The notes under the pieces were generated by a model that had not been told where the DNA came from, did not search any database, and saw only the letters and a program-made list of their open reading frames with translations. The translations under genes and the position numbers were made by a program. Below are positions 7,605 to 15,628 of a stretch of 37,226 nucleotides of DNA, piece after piece. How positions within the stretch are numbered: position 1 is the first letter of the stretch; the number at the start of each line of letters is the position of its first letter. This DNA comes from an uncultured Coriobacteriaceae bacterium (GTDB lineage Bacteria; Actinomycetota; Coriobacteriia; Coriobacteriales; Atopobiaceae): the NCBI GenBank assembly GCA_902803315.1, contig CADCPM010000106.1:1-37226 (forward strand). The letters are read 5' to 3'.

Positions 7605-9890
7605 CTAGGACTCAGCCGCAGAGAACCTTCTGCTGGTCTTTCGGCTCTTCTTCATTTGGTAAAGGCGTTCGTCGGCCACTACGAGCGATTTGTTGATGTT
7701 GGTGAAGGTGTCTTTGTCGATGGGGAGATACACGCCGCCGTAGGAAATGGCAAGGTCGTATGGGCTTGAGTGCGTTGCATTATAGGTGGTCATACCCGCC
7801 TTTACCGAACGACCAAGCGTTTTGATGTCGCGTTCGCTCGAAACGAGCGCAAACGCAACGAACTCGTCGCCGCCCAAACGCCCGAGGACGGTCCCGCGAG
7901 GCATGAACGCTTCCAGGACACGCGTGGTCTGGCGAATGGCCTCATCGCCACTGTCATGCCCATAGGTATCGTTTATGTATTTAAGTCCGTCAAGATCCAT
8001 GTAGAACAAGGCGCCTGACTCACCCTCGTGCTGTTCGAGGACCTGACGCAACTTGCTCATAAAGCCTCGCCGATTGAGGACACCCGTCATCTCGTCGTAG
8101 TGAGACTGACGTTCCAACAACAGGTTGCTCTTGCTCAGAAGCTCATTGGACTCTCGTTCAGTCGCGATCATTTGCAGGTGCTTTAAGGCGACGCCAAGAT
8201 TGAGGAAGGCTATGAGCTGCCCGTCGTAGTCAAGCGTGCCACTGTCTATCGCGGCTATGCCCATGAGCTCGTTGCCTGCCATTATGCCGCCTACGGTGTA
8301 TGCCGACGTTTGGTTGTGGCCATCTATGAGCTTGTCCAATACGTCCTGCAGGGCTATGGGTGCGTTCCCCTCCGTCACCGTGACGGTGTTATTGGCGAGC
8401 GTTCCTATGGGAAGGAGCGTATCGGATAGCGCAAACGTGCGTGACCCGATGAATACCTCGGGCTCAGCAAGCAGGTAGAGGTCGGCCTTACGCACTCCCA
8501 GCTCTCCGAACTCCTTTAGGATGAGCTCGTAGGCAAGACGCGGGTTCATGGACTCGCGCAGGGCGTCGTCGGCCATATGGAAGGCGGTCCATTCGCGCTT
8601 GCTCATGGACACCCTTGTGTCATGCACGGCGACGTTAAGCATGCGCGACAGGCCTAGGTGCAGGTTGGCCAATTGCGCCACGAGCCAGTTGGACTCCTCT
8701 TTGGGTGCCATCTCCATGAGTGCTTGGAGCAGCAGGATGGCAATGGACTGGAATCCCTCGAGCGAGAGCCTATCGCCATAGCTCTTGCTAAACAGCACGC
8801 TCAGATCTTGCGTCGAGAAAAGCTGGTCCAAGTCGTCGCCGCTCTTAATATGCGTGCGGTATGCCTGCTCAACCTTTGCAACGAGCTCTTCCAAGGCGAT
8901 GCGGAAGTCATCCTCTATGCGCTTGTTGGTCATCAAGAGGGTCGAGTCGGCTATTGCGCTTGCCACTTCGGCAGTGGGGAACGGATCTTGTGAGAGCAGC
9001 TTCTTTAGCTCCTCGATGCGACCGTGTTCGTTCTCGCCGCAGGAGCCACGCGCAATAAAGCTGCTGCTGAGCGTATGCTCCTGTTGCGGCTTCCTCTCGC
9101 ACAGCCGTATGGCCTCGCGTGCGGCCATGCAGCCGAGGTCGTATCCGGTCATGTGGACGGTTGAGAGCGGGGGATTGAGGTGGGCCGACATCGCGTGGTC
9201 GTCAAACCCGGTTACGGCAATGTCCTTTCCTACCGTAAGGCGCCGTTTGCGCAGAGTGCGATACACCGAGTAGGCCTCAAGATCGCAACAGCATGCTATG
9301 GCCTCGAGCCCGGGATTGTTGTCGATAAGCTTGTCTACGGAGTCGCCGCACTCACCAGAGTACTCGCCATGCTCGATGAGGCTTGGTGTGACTTCGAGCC
9401 CGTGGGCGCACATCTCCTCGCGATAGATAGATTCGCGCTGTGCCGCACTTGTGCTTGAGGCTGGCCCGCCTAAGAAGGCGATGCGCTTAAACCCGCAACT
9501 CTCTATGAGGTGTTTCATGCATTCGTGCATGCCTGGGTTGTTGTCTTTGTCAATGCAACGATAGCCTTCGATGTCGCGTTCGATTACGAGGGTTTTGGTT
9601 GGGTCGAGTATTCCTAGGAGCTCGCCGAACATGTTGTGTTCGGAAGAAAGGTAACTTGCGATGACGCCAGCGGGCACAATGGTTGCGTCAAGGTCAAGGC
9701 GACTGGTCACCTCGAAGGCGACCCTAAAGTATTCCTTGGCGTTTATGCGTGCGTGAAAGGGAATGAGATCCGAAATCGCCACGAGGACATGACCTGCGTC
9801 CTCTATGGTATTTTGCACGCCCATGCGAATGGCCTGAATGTAATCTATTGACTTATTGCCGACTAACAGGCCAATGCGATAACGTTCCAT
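7605..9890 (-). CDS. LacI-type ligand-binding domain fused to GGDEF diguanylate cyclase
   Basis: Residues 1-290 are a periplasmic-binding/LacI-like sensor fold: RIGLLVGN at the N-terminus, later FKRIAFLGGP, and VTGFDDHAMSAHLNPPLSTVHM, the usual effector-domain signature. There is no helix-turn-helix and no signal peptide, so the sensor should be cytoplasmic. A helical/GAF-like middle follows. The C-terminal GGDEF domain has GGDEF at about 673-677, preceded by a normal MDLDGLKYINDTYGH block, so it is probably an active cyclase. The RxxD inhibitory site is missing. I placed the start at ATG 9890 because GGGAG (9901-9897) lies 6 nt upstream; an in-frame TTG at 9908 is the alternative. It is divergent from valS. 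The ligand is unknown. Confidence 0.88.
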   Translation of the reverse strand: MERYRIGLLVGNKSIDYIQAIRMGVQNTIEDAGHVLVAISDLIPFHARINAKEYFRVAFEVTSRLDLDATIVPAGVIASYLSSEHNMFGELLGILDPTKTLVIERDIEGYRCIDKDNNPGMHECMKHLIESCGFKRIAFLGGPASSTSAAQRESIYREEMCAHGLEVTPSLIEHGEYSGECGDSVDKLIDNNPGLEAIACCCDLEAYSVYRTLRKRRLTVGKDIAVTGFDDHAMSAHLNPPLSTVHMTGYDLGCMAAREAIRLCERKPQQEHTLSSSFIARGSCGENEHGRIEELKKLLSQDPFPTAEVASAIADSTLLMTNKRIEDDFRIALEELVAKVEQAYRTHIKSGDDLDQLFSTQDLSVLFSKSYGDRLSLEGFQSIAILLLQALMEMAPKEESNWLVAQLANLHLGLSRMLNVAVHDTRVSMSKREWTAFHMADDALRESMNPRLAYELILKEFGELGVRKADLYLLAEPEVFIGSRTFALSDTLLPIGTLANNTVTVTEGNAPIALQDVLDKLIDGHNQTSAYTVGGIMAGNELMGIAAIDSGTLDYDGQLIAFLNLGVALKHLQMIATERESNELLSKSNLLLERQSHYDEMTGVLNRRGFMSKLRQVLEQHEGESGALFYMDLDGLKYINDTYGHDSGDEAIRQTTRVLEAFMPRGTVLGRLGGDEFVAFALVSSERDIKTLGRSVKAGMTTYNATHSSPYDLAISYGGVYLPIDKDTFTNINKSLVVADERLYQMKKSRKTSRRFSAAES

Positions 9891-10035
9891 GGAAGACTCC
9901 CGCGCCAAAATAGAGTGGGTACGAATCGGTTACCATAACTTACGCAATCTTACGATTCTTTGTGCTGGTAATGTGGGTACAGCACGAACATTATTCGGTC
10001 GATGCATCGATTATTACGCGAATGGACCCACGATT

Positions 10036-10151
10036 ACTCGCAAATGCCCCACGCCCAGGACAGCCCGCATGTGGCGACTCACGAAGTGAGCGAGCGAAGC
10101 GAGCGCGCAGCCACACTCGTGCAACGTCCTGGGCGTGGGGCATTTGCGAGT
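10036..10151. repeat. Palindromic element, family 1, copy D (between divergent genes)
   Basis: Perfect 26-bp arms (10036-10061 with 10126-10151) flank the family-1 core at about 10069-10110, with an inner GTGGC/GCCAC pairing. It lies between the minus-strand GGDEF gene and plus-strand valS, upstream of both. It therefore cannot terminate either flanking gene. The rest of the 370-bp gap shows no T-box or other leader I can recognise before valS. Confidence 0.9.
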
Positions 10152-10260
10152 GAAGCTCTCCATGTGCGTCCAGGTTCGTATTTCGCAGTCGCCGCACGTT
10201 CGCCGCAAAAGTGCTACCCTTATGCAATTGTTCGCAAGGACCTAGTGAAAGTGAAAAGCC

Positions 10261-12948
10261 GTGGAAGAGATGCCAAAGACATACGACCCGCAAACGAGCG
10301 AGCCCGAGCTCGTGGAGGCGTGGATGGAAGCAGGCTGCTACCAGCGCAGCGAGGGTTCAGACGACTGCACCGTGGTAATTCCGCCGCCAAACGTCACCGG
10401 CGTGCTCCATATGGGCCATGCTATGGACGACACCATCCAGGACACCTATGTTCGCTACAGCCGCATGCGGGGCCGTTCCACCCGCTGGATTCTTGGCACG
10501 GACCATGCGGGTATCGCAACGCAGACGAAGGTGGACAAGAAGCTCAAGGAGGAAGGCATTTCGCGCCTGGAGATAGGGCGCGAGAAGTTCCTTGACGCCT
10601 GCCAGGACTGGCGACGTGAGTACGGCGGCACCATCGTCCGGCAGATCAAGCGCATGGGCTGCTCCATCGACTTCGACGACGAGCGCTTTACGATGGACGA
10701 GGAATACGTCAAGGCCGTGCGTAAGGTGTTCGTGGACTGGTATCACGACAACATGATCTATCGCGGCAAGCGCATCGTAAACTGGTGCCCGTCCTGCCGT
10801 ACCGCGATCTCGGACGACGAGGCGGAGTATCACGACGAGCATGGCCACCTGTGGCACCTTCGCTATCCTCTGACGGAGCCCGTGGACGGCGTTGAATACA
10901 TAACCGTGGCCACCACGCGACCCGAGACCATGCTGGGCGACACTGGCGTTGCGGTGAGTCCCGACGATCCCGACAAGGCCAAGTTCGTGGGCAAGACCGT
11001 CATGCTTCCCATCGTGGACCGCGAGATTCCCATTTTCAGCGATTGGCATGTCGATGCCGGGTTTGGCACGGGATTCGTAAAGGTCACGCCTGCGCACGAT
11101 CCCAACGACTTTGCCATGGGTGAGGCCCATGACCTCCAGAAGATCAACATCTTCGACGAGACGGCACACGTCGTGGAAGGCTACGGTGAGTTCAGCGGCA
11201 TGGACCGCGACGAGGCGCGTGAGGCCGTGGTCGCTTGGTTCGACGAGCATGGTCTCCTGGACCATGTGGAGGACCACGACCACTCCGTCATGCACTGCTA
11301 TCGCTGCGACTCGACGCTCGAGCCATGGCTCTCGGAGCAGTGGTTCGTGGCGGTTGACAAGCTCAAGGGGCCGGCGCTCGACGTCGTGAATAACGGAGAG
11401 GTGACGTTCCATCCTGCGCGCTGGACGCAGACCTACCTCACCTGGATGGAGAACCTCAAGGACTGGTGCATCTCGCGTCAGCTTTGGTGGGGACATCGCA
11501 TTCCCGTGTTCTATTGCGACGACTGTGGCTGGAGCGACGCGCTCATGGAGGATGTGGACGAGTGTCCGCACTGCCATAGCCACAACGTTCGCCAGGACGA
11601 GGACGTGCTCGACACCTGGTTCAGCAGCCAGCTGTGGACCTTCGCGACGCAGGGCTGGCCCGACCACCCGGAGCGCATGGAGGGGCATCATCCCACCAAG
11701 GTGCTGGTTACGGCGCGTGACATCATCGCGCTGTGGGTGGCTCGCATGATAATGAGCTCGCTGTACTTCGTGCACGAGATTCCGTTCCACGACGTGTTCA
11801 TATACGCCACCATCCTCGCAAAGGACGGCAGTCGTATGAGCAAGTCCAAGGGCAATGGCGTAGATCCCATGGACCTCATGGACAAGTACGGCGCAGATGC
11901 CATGCGCTTTGGCCTGCTCACACTCGTGACCGGCAATCAGGACGTAAAGTTCGACGCCAACATAGACAAGAAGACGCACGAGCTCATCGACTCGCCGCGC
12001 ACTGAGCAGGCTCGTGCGTTCGTTACCAAGATCTGGAACGCGAGCCGCTTCGTGCAGATGAATCTGGATGGATACGAGCCGGGTGAGCCCGTGGCCCAGA
12101 CGCCAGAGGATGCCTGGATGCTCTCGCGCCTGGCGCGCGTATGCGATGCATCCACCAAGCAGCTTGAGGCCTACGATTTCGGAGACTACGCGCGTGGCAT
12201 TCAATCCTTCTTCTGGAACGAGGTGTGCGACTGGTACATCGAGCTCTGCAAGGGACGCCTCATGGGCGGAAATGCCGAAGAGCGAATGCAGGTGCAGCGA
12301 AACCTTGTGTACGTGCTGGACGTGTCGATGCGCCTGTTGCATCCGGTCATGCCATTCGTCACCGAGAAGGTCTGGGACGCGCTTCCGGCAAGCGGTTTGG
12401 ATGCGCACGACGCCAACTTCCTCATGGTCTCTCGCTGGCCGGAGCCCAGCGAGCTCGCTCAGTTCGTCAACGACGAGGCCGAGCACGACTTTGAGCTTGC
12501 GCGCCGTGTGATCTCTGCCGTTCGTTCCACGCGTGCCCGCTATCGCTTGTCTCCAAAGACGCCGCTTGCCGTGAGCGTGCGCGTGAGTGCGGAAGATCAG
12601 CAGGCATTGGAAAGCCAGCAAGACTTCGTGCGCAACGTGGGTCGCGTCGAGCAGTTGCTCATTGACCCCCAAGTCGCAAAGCCCGAGTCATCCATATCCG
12701 TCGTGGATGGCGGTCTGGAGATCTTTGTGGTGCTTGGCGGGCTCGTGGACCTCGCTGGCGAGGCCAACCGTCTTCAGAAGGAGATGGACAAGGCGGCTAA
12801 GCAGCTCGCGGGCATCGCTCGTACGCTTGCGAATCCGGGCTTCTTGGCCAAGGCGTCCGAGGAGGTCATCGCGAAGAAGCGTGAGCAGCATGAGGACCTT
12901 CAGCGCGCCATCGATCAGCTGACGGAGCAGATCAAGGACTTCCGCTAG
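10261..12948 (+). CDS. valS: Valyl-tRNA synthetase
   Basis: This class I synthetase charges tRNA-Val and edits misacylated threonine. The HIGH-type motif is HMGH at residues 50-53 (PPNVTGVLHMGH), and the KMSKS-type motif is RMSKSKGN in the second half. The editing domain lies between them, with TTRPETMLGDTGVAV. The C-terminus is a coiled coil (about 830-895) typical of ValRS. The length of 895 aa is normal. The start is uncertain between GTG 10261 and ATG 10270, and neither has a well-placed SD. Confidence 0.97.
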   Translation: MEEMPKTYDPQTSEPELVEAWMEAGCYQRSEGSDDCTVVIPPPNVTGVLHMGHAMDDTIQDTYVRYSRMRGRSTRWILGTDHAGIATQTKVDKKLKEEGISRLEIGREKFLDACQDWRREYGGTIVRQIKRMGCSIDFDDERFTMDEEYVKAVRKVFVDWYHDNMIYRGKRIVNWCPSCRTAISDDEAEYHDEHGHLWHLRYPLTEPVDGVEYITVATTRPETMLGDTGVAVSPDDPDKAKFVGKTVMLPIVDREIPIFSDWHVDAGFGTGFVKVTPAHDPNDFAMGEAHDLQKINIFDETAHVVEGYGEFSGMDRDEAREAVVAWFDEHGLLDHVEDHDHSVMHCYRCDSTLEPWLSEQWFVAVDKLKGPALDVVNNGEVTFHPARWTQTYLTWMENLKDWCISRQLWWGHRIPVFYCDDCGWSDALMEDVDECPHCHSHNVRQDEDVLDTWFSSQLWTFATQGWPDHPERMEGHHPTKVLVTARDIIALWVARMIMSSLYFVHEIPFHDVFIYATILAKDGSRMSKSKGNGVDPMDLMDKYGADAMRFGLLTLVTGNQDVKFDANIDKKTHELIDSPRTEQARAFVTKIWNASRFVQMNLDGYEPGEPVAQTPEDAWMLSRLARVCDASTKQLEAYDFGDYARGIQSFFWNEVCDWYIELCKGRLMGGNAEERMQVQRNLVYVLDVSMRLLHPVMPFVTEKVWDALPASGLDAHDANFLMVSRWPEPSELAQFVNDEAEHDFELARRVISAVRSTRARYRLSPKTPLAVSVRVSAEDQQALESQQDFVRNVGRVEQLLIDPQVAKPESSISVVDGGLEIFVVLGGLVDLAGEANRLQKEMDKAAKQLAGIARTLANPGFLAKASEEVIAKKREQHEDLQRAIDQLTEQIKDFR

Positions 12949-12984
12949 GGGATTAAAACGATACCTTGGCGATGTTGTGTGACC

Positions 12985-13078
12985 CTCACGCACGCGGGAG
13001 ACCCCGCAGGCGGCGACTCACGAAGTGAGCGAGCGCAGCGAGCGCGGAGCCGCCTGCGGGGTCTCCCGCGTGCGTGAG
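12985..13078. repeat. Palindromic element, family 1, copy E (after valS)
   Basis: This copy has the longest perfect arms seen, 30 bp (12985-13014 with 13049-13078), around the family-1 core. The core variant here is GAGCGCAGCGAGCG rather than GAGCGAAGCGAGCG. It lies 36 bp after valS and 125 bp before the Cache-GGDEF gene. Confidence 0.9.
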
Positions 13079-13169
13079 AGTGCGAGTCGCAAATGGGAGT
13101 ATGCGCGCCTTGGGGCATCGTGCTCTCCTCATGGGTATCCCTTAGATAGTAAATATAAACGCCACCATG

Positions 13170-13175
13170 TATAAT
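13170..13175 (+). promoter_or_regulatory. -10 box TATAAT for the Cache-GGDEF gene
   Basis: A consensus TATAAT in an AT-rich stretch lies 28 nt before the GTG start. No good -35 is present at 16-18 bp, which suggests an activator-dependent or weak promoter. Confidence 0.5.
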
Positions 13176-13203
13176 CGATATAACAAACGCGAGAGGGGGC
13201 TAC

Positions 13204-14562
13204 GTGGGTAGCAAGAGATTCAGCTTTACCACACGATTCGTCCTCCTGTTTGGCGCCCTTCTCCTCGCGGCAAACATAGCCATGGGCTATATGGTCTTTA
13301 CGCAGTCGTGGACCGCCATGCGTGAACTCATAAACAAAAGCATGCTTGACGTGGTTAAGTCCGCTGCCGGCTCTATTGATGGCGACAAGCTGGGAGCACT
13401 TACGGAAGACGATGTGGACGGTCCAGTATTTCGTGATATAGCGAAACAGCTTCTGGTGTTTCAAACAAGCACAGATATACACTTCATCTATGCGGTAAAG
13501 CAGGTAGACGATAATACATTCGTGTTTACGGTAGATCCCGACCCTGTCGACCCTGGTGAGTTCGGCGAGGAGGTGCTTATGACTCCCGCCCTTGTCTCTG
13601 CGGCAACAGGCGTACCGACCGTGGATAAGGAGCACGCCGCAGACGAGTGGGGCGACTTCTACAGTGCCTACTCTCCCGTCTTTGACTCAAGCGGCAAGAT
13701 CGCCGGCATCGTTGGCGTTGACTTCGATGCGGCATGGTATGAGCAGCAGCTGAACAAATACACCATCTCGATCGCGGCCTTAACAATTGGCTCGGTGCTC
13801 ATCGGCAGTACCACCGTTGTATTCATAACCAATAGGGTTCGCAAGAGGTTCAAGGAGCTTGACGAAGGACTTTCGGACTTGTCGCATGACGTCGATGTGC
13901 TGATGAGCGAGGTGAGGGGCTGCGACGGTTCTGAGGTCGTAAACGATAAGGACACAGAGGGGCACAGCGAGCCTGAAACCGACGAACTCGAAGTGCTCGA
14001 CAGGAAGATTCGCGCAATGCAAACAGAGATGGGAGCGTATCTAAAGTACCTTCGCCAGCAGGCCTACATCGACTCCTTGACTGGTGTGGAAAGCTCCACG
14101 GCCTACCATGAACTCACCTCATCGCTCGAAACGAAGATAGGGGAGGGCGCTGCAGACTTTTGGGTGGCGGTCTTTGACCTCAACAGCCTCAAGCAAATCA
14201 ACGACACATACGGGCATGAGATTGGTGACAAGTACATCCAGGCTTCGGCACGATCCATATCGACTGGGTTTGCGGACGCGCGTACCTTCCGCATCGGTGG
14301 AGACGAATTTGTCGTCGTGGCAGAGGGATACGACCAGGAGCTCATGAACGAGGGGCTCGCGCGTATGGAAGAGTCGGTGTCTGACTTTAACGAAGGGGAA
14401 CGCCCCTGCGCGCAAATGCTTGCTCTCTCGAGTGGTGCCACGGGCTTTGAGGCGGATAAGGACAAATCCTACAAGGAGGTCTTTGCCCGAGCCGACCAAA
14501 TCATGTATGCGAACAAGCAGGAATACTACAGGACTGTCGGCGACCGCAGAAGGCATGGGTAG
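13204..14562 (+). CDS. Membrane-bound diguanylate cyclase with extracellular Cache-like sensor
   Basis: The product is 452 residues. TM1 spans about 12-33, an extracellular sensor of about 150 residues follows, and TM2 spans about 187-208. The sensor has a Cache/PAS-like pattern (IHFIYAVKQ, then FYSAYSPVFDSSGKIAGIVGVDFD). A cytoplasmic linker of about 210-285 precedes the GGDEF domain. The cyclase domain carries the substrate/metal block FDLNSLKQINDTYGHEIGD and a canonical GGDEF at 365-369. The RxxD inhibition site is absent. GTG start with a GAGAGGGGG SD. The enzyme would make c-di-GMP in response to a small extracellular ligand; which ligand cannot be told. Confidence 0.9.
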   Translation: MGSKRFSFTTRFVLLFGALLLAANIAMGYMVFTQSWTAMRELINKSMLDVVKSAAGSIDGDKLGALTEDDVDGPVFRDIAKQLLVFQTSTDIHFIYAVKQVDDNTFVFTVDPDPVDPGEFGEEVLMTPALVSAATGVPTVDKEHAADEWGDFYSAYSPVFDSSGKIAGIVGVDFDAAWYEQQLNKYTISIAALTIGSVLIGSTTVVFITNRVRKRFKELDEGLSDLSHDVDVLMSEVRGCDGSEVVNDKDTEGHSEPETDELEVLDRKIRAMQTEMGAYLKYLRQQAYIDSLTGVESSTAYHELTSSLETKIGEGAADFWVAVFDLNSLKQINDTYGHEIGDKYIQASARSISTGFADARTFRIGGDEFVVVAEGYDQELMNEGLARMEESVSDFNEGERPCAQMLALSSGATGFEADKDKSYKEVFARADQIMYANKQEYYRTVGDRRRHG

Positions 14563-14577
14563 CGCCTTGCAGGCATG

Positions 14578-15303
14578 CTAGCTCGAAAGCTCAATCCAGT
14601 TTTGCTCGATCTGCTTGGCGATCGCTTCCGAGCGGATCTCCTCCAACCGCGCCAGGGCTCTCTCCAATGAGCGTTCCACTTTGTCGAGCGTAAAGGGAAC
14701 GCCCTCGCCTGGGGGGAGGTCCGTCTCGAGCAGTAGCCTTTCCGCAGGAATGAGCTTGAGTTGCTCCTTGGCACGGCGCGTTCCCGCCTGCATCTCGTTG
14801 ACGGAGAACCAACATCCGGCGCGTATGGTGCGCCAAAGGTCCTCGGTCGAACCGCTGAACCAGTGAAAGACGCAGCGGCACGTCTGCGTGCAACCCGTTT
14901 CCTCCAATGTGCTCAGCACCTCGTCCGCGGCGCGTACCGAGTGAATGCTCAAGACCTTGTCGCCAGATGCGCCGCATCGCCTTGCTATGTGGCGGAACGC
15001 CTCTATCTGTCTTTCGTGGTGGGGTCGCTTGGGCGAGAGGTCAAGGCCGACTTCGCCGACCCAGCGCGTGGTTGGGAGAAGCTCGTCGAAGAGTTCCAGG
15101 TTGGCTTCGTCCACCCACCAAGGGTGCTGGCCCAGCCCCACGTGCACGTTTTCCAGGTCGCCCGCGGCCTCCCTCGTGCGCAAGAAGCCCGCTGGCGTGA
15201 CGGTGTTGGCAAACATGCCCAGGCCTTCGTCGCGCGCTGCCAGCGCCACCTCGCGTGCGTTGTCCATGAAGTCGAGGTGGATGTGTGCGTCATGAAGTGC
15301 CAT
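14578..15303 (-). CDS. TatD-family metal-dependent hydrolase
   Basis: TatD proteins are TIM-barrel metal-dependent nucleases/hydrolases. The N-terminal metal motif HxH is H7/H9 in HDAHIHLDF. GEVGLDLS supplies the conserved glutamate, FHWFSGS the later histidine, and LLETDLPPG the aspartate. I chose ATG 15303 (MALHDAH) because residues upstream in the longer frame are read through repeat F and are not family-like. That gives 241 aa, slightly short of the roughly 260 usual. The SD is weak (GGAA). It converges on the Cache-GGDEF gene 15 bp away and diverges from iorA. Confidence 0.88.
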   Translation of the reverse strand: MALHDAHIHLDFMDNAREVALAARDEGLGMFANTVTPAGFLRTREAAGDLENVHVGLGQHPWWVDEANLELFDELLPTTRWVGEVGLDLSPKRPHHERQIEAFRHIARRCGASGDKVLSIHSVRAADEVLSTLEETGCTQTCRCVFHWFSGSTEDLWRTIRAGCWFSVNEMQAGTRRAKEQLKLIPAERLLLETDLPPGEGVPFTLDKVERSLERALARLEEIRSEAIAKQIEQNWIELSS

Positions 15304-15371
15304 CGTGGTTCCAATGCTCGTGTGCCGTGCCCCCATTTTACGCGAGATGGCACACTTATACCTAGTTTGGA

Positions 15372-15477
15372 TCTTCGCTCCCCGTGCCCGCCATCCCGCA
15401 GGTGGCGACTCACGAAGTGAGCGAGCGCAGCGAGCGCGGAGCCGCATGCGGGGTTACGCGGGCACGGGGAGCGAAGA
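15372..15477. repeat. Palindromic element, family 1, copy F (between divergent genes)
   Basis: Perfect 20-bp outer arms (15372-15391 with 15458-15477) flank the family-1 core (GAGCGCAGCGAGCG variant), with partial inner pairing. It lies between the divergent starts of the TatD gene and iorA, which argues against a terminator role. Confidence 0.88.
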
Positions 15478-15530
15478 GCGAGCGAAGCGAGCGCGGAACC
15501 GCATGCGGGGTGGCGCGGGTGCGGGGGCAC
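15478..15530. repeat. Partial family-1 element F', right half only
   Basis: Directly after F is a second right half: GAGCGAGCGAAGCGAGCGCG followed by GAACCGCATGCGGGG. It has no left half or matching arm. It looks like a partial tandem duplication, or the remains of a second element. Confidence 0.75.
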
Positions 15531-15576
15531 GAAAGGCGATCAACCCACCCTCGTGATTGTCGCATGCGTTAACAAA

Positions 15577-15606
15577 TTGCAACCATCGGCCAAAAAGCGC
15601 TACGAT
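15577..15606 (+). promoter_or_regulatory. Probable promoter of iorA-iorB
   Basis: TTGCAA (15577-15582) and TACGAT (15601-15606) are separated by 18 bp. Transcription would start near 15613, about 16 nt before the chosen iorA ATG. This agrees with ATG 15629 and excludes the ATGs at 15557 and 15605. The remainder of the 15304-15628 gap is repeats F and F'. Confidence 0.55.
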
Positions 15607-15628
15607 GGCTCGCGTCGTTAGGAGAGGT

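Noticed and set aside
10152..10260. T-box leader before valS (and thrS)
   Set aside because: No T-box consensus (AGGGTGGNACCGCG-like) or specifier stem with terminator could be found.
10002..10595. Plus-strand frame through element D into valS
   Set aside because: It reads the repeat core as Ser/Glu/Arg-rich peptide and overlaps valS in another frame; the same peptide type appears at every repeat copy.
10357..12672. 771-codon open frame on the minus strand opposite valS
   Set aside because: valS on the plus strand has full family motifs; the frame is a by-product of GC-rich codon use and has no recognisable protein features or SD.
15557..15628. Longer N-terminus for iorA from ATG 15557
   Set aside because: The added residues are not family-like and overlap the likely promoter; ATG 15629 has a good SD.
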